From Neurospora tetrasperma FGSC 2508 (taxonomy: Eukaryota; Ascomycota; Sordariomycetes; Sordariales; Sordariaceae): a stretch of DNA of 64,000 nt. A program made the translations under genes and the position numbers. This document shows, piece after piece, positions 60,343 through 64,000 of this stretch. Position 1 is the stretch's first letter. Each line of letters opens with the position of its first letter. Below the pieces are notes generated by a model. The model was not told where the DNA came from, made no database searches, and worked only from the letters and a program-made list of their open reading frames with translations. The stretch is from positions 2,518,309-2,582,308 of the forward strand of contig NW_009799102.1 in assembly GCF_000213175.1 (NCBI RefSeq), read 5' to 3'.

Positions 60343-62714
60343 TCATAGAATCTCTCCCTCTCTCGGTTTCCGAGCATGAACAACGCCATTTACATCCGAA
60401 ATAGCAAAACCGAGCAAGCCCGTACCGTCAAGCACTCCATACTGCACCACTGGCTCCTTGGTCGTCGTGCCACTCACTCCGTCACTAGCCGCCTCTGCTC
60501 TTTGACAGATCGACTCAAGTACTTTCTCAGCCGAGGCATTACTGCTGCAGCTAGCAAGGAGTGAAGCCAGTTGATGTTGTCTTTGCTTCAATTCGGAAAT
60601 AGAGTCGCCGCTACTGTTTGACCGAGGTGACGACGAGGGCAGCGGCGACCGGAGGAGGAACGAGTTGGCCAGCTCGAATGGGCTTAGGGAAAAGTCTCTC
60701 CCGAGGGTTGTCCAGCCTTTAAATAGAGAGAGGATCGAGATAGGACCGAGAAGGCTAACCACTACCGCTAGGGCAAGGGCTGGCTTGTTGACGGCGTACT
60801 CGGTACGGAGCTGATGGCTGGTGTAGTCAACCTTTTGCACAAAGGCTGGGTTGTCTTCTGTCACGTTACCTGCCGCCGCAGCAGCCTCGCGTCTCCCAAT
60901 CGCCTCGCGGATGGACAGGCGCAAGGCCAGCTCTCGAAAACCGTTCAGAATATCATTCGTAGGATCGTCGAAACTTGGACCGCATGCGCTTTGGTTGTTA
61001 GAATTTTGTTCGTACAAGAAAGATGTTGCTCCTCTGTACTCAATCAAAGTCCGAATTTGGCCTTTCGGGTTATTTGGATCCTGTGCCGTGGATTTCCAAG
61101 TCATCCAGGTCCCCGTCGGCTCACCGAAGACGAAGTTATCCCAGGCCACGGCTAGGACCGTCTCGGCGCCCCAAAAATGATTAGCTATTTGCCCAAAATA
61201 CCAAAGTTTCCAATCTTCACGGCTTTGGTTTTTCGACGACAGATCTCTAAGACTCGTCAGTGAAACGGCAGCCGCAGCCAGGTTCAACGCTCGAAGAGGT
61301 AGACAACTCAGGCCTCATTCTCATGGGAAGATACGTACAGCAGCTGAACAACACTGTCGTTCCGCCAGTCGCTTGTTCGAAAGGTAGCCTTTTGCCCGTG
61401 AAGGGACAACTCATACTCAACAGTTGAGGGATATAGATGATATGTCGTGGAGATTAGGTTAGCAACGCAATCATACGAGGCCTTCCGAAGGATATCAACC
61501 TCAATATATTTGTTGTCATTGCTGGCACTGGCTGTAACATTGAAAATACGGTCCACGGTGTAGGTGCCATATTTGTTGGGTGATGGGCGCTCCAAAAAGT
61601 TATGTAAGTTTGATTGGTTGGCTGTGTTCACGTATCTGAATCCAAACCCCTGGCGAGATACCACATATGTAAATTAGTCTTGACTCCCTCAAAGCCCGAC
61701 CTCTGCGGATTATTCGGGTATCTGTACTTACCTTAACACTCAAGGAACAATTGTTGCAATCTGACCCGGGAATGTAGATAGGAGTCCTGGCCTGATACTC
61801 TCTCATTACGTCTGAGAACATTCGCTTGAACTTGGGAGTATCAAACGACTGTGACTCCCAAACCTCCGTAGTGGGTAGAACTTGAAGACCAATAGTACCC
61901 TGGAGCTCTGAATTAATGGTTTGTATGTAGGAGCCTTTTTGTATAAGAGGGCCCCGGAGGAAGGACGTTGTGGCCACGAGGATCGATACTTGATGACGCC
62001 TGAATCAGTTTACCACAGATCAAGCGCAGACTTGAGTATAGTGTAGAGGGAGAGAACATAAATGAAGTCAAACTCACCAATACTGACGCGGCGAGCCCTT
62101 TTTCGCATCAAGGATTTGAGGGATCCCCAAAGACTCGTGGCTGCCTCCCAGTTATAGTGAAGATTGGACACAGGCATGTTGCCTTTGAGTGCTTGTATCC
62201 AGAAAAAGGACACCCATCCCTGAACGTAGGCAAGCATCATCAAAGAATTTGCAGCAGTTGAAGTGAAAGCCAAGAGCTGACCAGGCTGCATGCGATTTGA
62301 ACCATCCCATTCGCTAACCAGCTGGCCCTGGCTGTTGAAGATAACGTATATGGCCAAAAGAGTACCTGCCAGCTTCAATTAGCACATGTATACCCCAAAT
62401 ACCGAGGAGATTATGTACTCACAAGCCAGACTCAGGAGCAAAGGAGCGTAACCGAGATATAGGATACGTCTAGAGCGTCCTGGCTGCCAAGGACAATCAT
62501 GATTGATGTTACCGAGCCCCCTCAGAGATGAGCCAGTTCTCTCCAAATCCGGGTAACGTCGAGAATCTGTAAGTCCCGGTTGATCATGGAGCGGTACATT
62601 CTCCTCCAGCATGTGGACACTAGAGGGCGAATGCTGTGGCGAATCATCGACATGGTGATTCCAGTCGTGACGATCGTGACCCCTGTAGGAAGTAGTTCCT
62701 CTAGATGAATCCAT
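60343..62714 (-). CDS. Polytopic membrane protein, DUF3176-like
   Basis: Five exons on the minus strand: 62714-62423, 62365-62078, 61988-61732, 61649-61339 and 61246-60343. All phases agree and give 683 aa. The N-terminal 75 residues are hydrophilic. Membrane segments follow at YAPLLLSLACTLLAIYVIF, at the helix around LMMLAYVQGWVSFFWIQALKG, and at SILVATTSFL. A long extracellular part has N-glycosylation sites (NCS, NVT) and the NNCSL cysteine. Another membrane segment lies near PALALAVVVSLLGPISILSLF, then a cytosolic tail with YGVLDGTGLLGFAIS. SNLHYNWEAATSLWGSLKSL matches my memory of the fungal DUF3176 family, whose function is unknown. Exon 3 uses the ATCAAG acceptor and exon 5 a CTTAG acceptor with a CTGAC branch site; these two junctions are the least certain. 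Confidence 0.75.
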
Positions 62715-63062
62715 AGGGCAGGTTGATCGCGAGCTGACGTAGGTGCCGAATAACAGACTTGAAACAATTCGATAAAGAAAATAACAAGTGAAGAACCGGG
62801 GAGAAGTGTGCAGACCAGGCAGGCGACGAGACACCAAGAAACGGGATGTTTCACGCGCCCTTGGATAGAATATATCTACATCTCCAACTCACGTAGACAT
62901 TGATCAACGTAAGCAGGTAGCTAGAGGTATACAACCCAGTTTTTTGCAGCCTACCTCAAAGTCAGCTTGTCTGTCGCATATGGCTTAGCTGTGTAACACA
63001 CCTTTTGCTGTGTGTGTGGGCCAAATACACCATAAATAGGAGAGGCTCGGGCTCAAGGAGGT

Positions 63063-63874
63063 TCAGCTTTTCACTAGATGGGTCGCAAGAAAAACACACA
63101 GGTAATCAGCCCAACACTTCGCAACGGCCATAATCGGATAGGCTGTCCAACCGTACATTGTACTTGGTGGGCTTTTGGATGACACGACGTTGATGCACGT
63201 TCTGGCCGGGCCTAGGCTCATTAGTCTTCCACTCTCCCACACAGACACTATCAGTACCAACGCACCTCTGCGGATCTCCGTTTCGGGTGTCCAATTGCCT
63301 CCAAAACTCAATAGCTGAAAAAATTAGAGAAAAGAGGCGTTTCGAGACCATAAAAGTAGCATCGCCATCGGCTACAGAAACCCGAGCATTTATCTTCGCT
63401 GTTTCTCCGCGGAAGTGTTGTTTCTGCCTGGTCTTGGTGGCGCTTGAGCTCACGGAGCCATTGGTGTTTTGTCTATCCAGTCGCCAGATTGACGTTCCTG
63501 GACTTGGGGTATGTATCTGGTGCAAGCAATTCATGCTTCATTTGTGTCTCGGAAAGTTGAACGGGTAGCGAAAGAACGACCGGTCCGTCAACCTTATGTA
63601 CTTATAGAAAAGCGCAGGATCTTTTTGAGTTAGTATCAAGGCCATGGAATGGTTAGCAAAATTCAACAAGATGGGATCCGATAATGTGTGTAGACATCTT
63701 GCTTTCGGGATTGGACAACTTTCGTTGTTTCCCCGACAGCCATTGAAATTCAACGGCACGACCGTCTGAGAACCGGTCCAATATCGTAGCAGAGCTTGGC
63801 CGCATGGACGAAAACCCGTAAGGCTCCCGAAACAAACATGCTCGCCATTTGGGAGCATGTATATTCCTAGACAA
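63063..63874 (-). CDS. Possible 3' part of a further minus-strand gene, cut by the window edge
   Basis: Three minus-strand frames look partly protein-like: 63858-63538 (LPNGEHVCFGSLTGFRPCGQ, cysteines in a secreted-protein style), 63534-63106 and 63311-63063. They would need introns to join, and no start is in the window. They lie 350 bp upstream of the DUF3176-like gene, on the same strand. I recognise no domain. It may be a gene continuing beyond the window or a decayed one. Confidence 0.25.
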
Positions 63875-64000
63875 CCGAATGGTGACCTTGGCTTACGGTT
63901 AGATATTAGTTGGGCAGCCAGTCGGCTTGAAGGCGTAGTTGCTGTTGTTGTCGGGGAATATATCGGAATTTCGTTGTGGTTCGAGGCCTTTTAGGTGACC

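Overview
The window reads as nuclear DNA of a filamentous ascomycete. The genes are split by short introns of about 40-230 nt with GTAAGT/GTATGT donors, CTAAC/CTGAC branch sites and YAG acceptors. Each gene has its own promoter and there are no operons. The gene set is fungal: an Ssn6/Cyc8-type corepressor, a GH72 glucanosyltransferase, DHA1 and myo-inositol MFS transporters, and a polytopic DUF3176-like protein. The overall look (the RCM-1-type corepressor, scattered intergenic ACCTAGGT motifs, solo tRNA genes) suggests Sordariales, Neurospora or Sordaria-like. That placement is inference, since no search could be run.

Layout. 1-6995: no gene I can support, probably the long control region and leader of the corepressor. 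6996-10134: RCM-1/Ssn6 corepressor (+). 11422-13136: ribosomal protein L3 (+). 13971-14959: a nuclease A inhibitor (NuiA)-like gene (+) whose first exon is only the ATG and adds a mitochondrial-type presequence. 15727-15830: intron-bearing tRNA-Gly(CCC) (-). 16726-17878: short-chain dehydrogenase (-), divergent from 18679-20513, a myo-inositol-type transporter (+). 23944-25905: DHA1 drug/polyamine MFS exporter (+). 26-35 kb: gene-poor DNA with a broken protein-kinase gene (29283-30390, +) and a possible decayed minus-strand gene (27028-28974). 35176-36592: GH72 glucanosyltransferase (+). 38496-41297: RD/RE-repeat nuclear-type protein (-). 44601-46981: coiled-coil protein (-). 48577-50176: RVB2/Reptin (+). 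50581-52077: LIN1/CD2BP2 GYF protein (-). 52851-54089: UFD1 (+). 54398-54469: tRNA-Arg(ACG). 55336-58020: F-box/leucine-rich protein (+). 59135-59619: a 485-bp Tc1/mariner-type MITE. 60343-62714: DUF3176-like membrane protein in five exons (-). The right edge may hold part of one more minus-strand gene.

Most genes are unlinked housekeeping functions: transcription repression, translation, chromatin remodelling, splicing, ubiquitin-dependent degradation, wall remodelling and transport. I see no secondary-metabolite cluster, no CRISPR array and no virus-like element. The most interesting item is the NuiA-like gene. NuiA-type proteins inhibit beta-beta-alpha-Me nucleases, the fold of mitochondrial EndoG/NUC1, and this gene seems able to make both a mitochondrial and a cytosolic/nuclear form. 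That suggests an organelle-matched nuclease and antidote pair.
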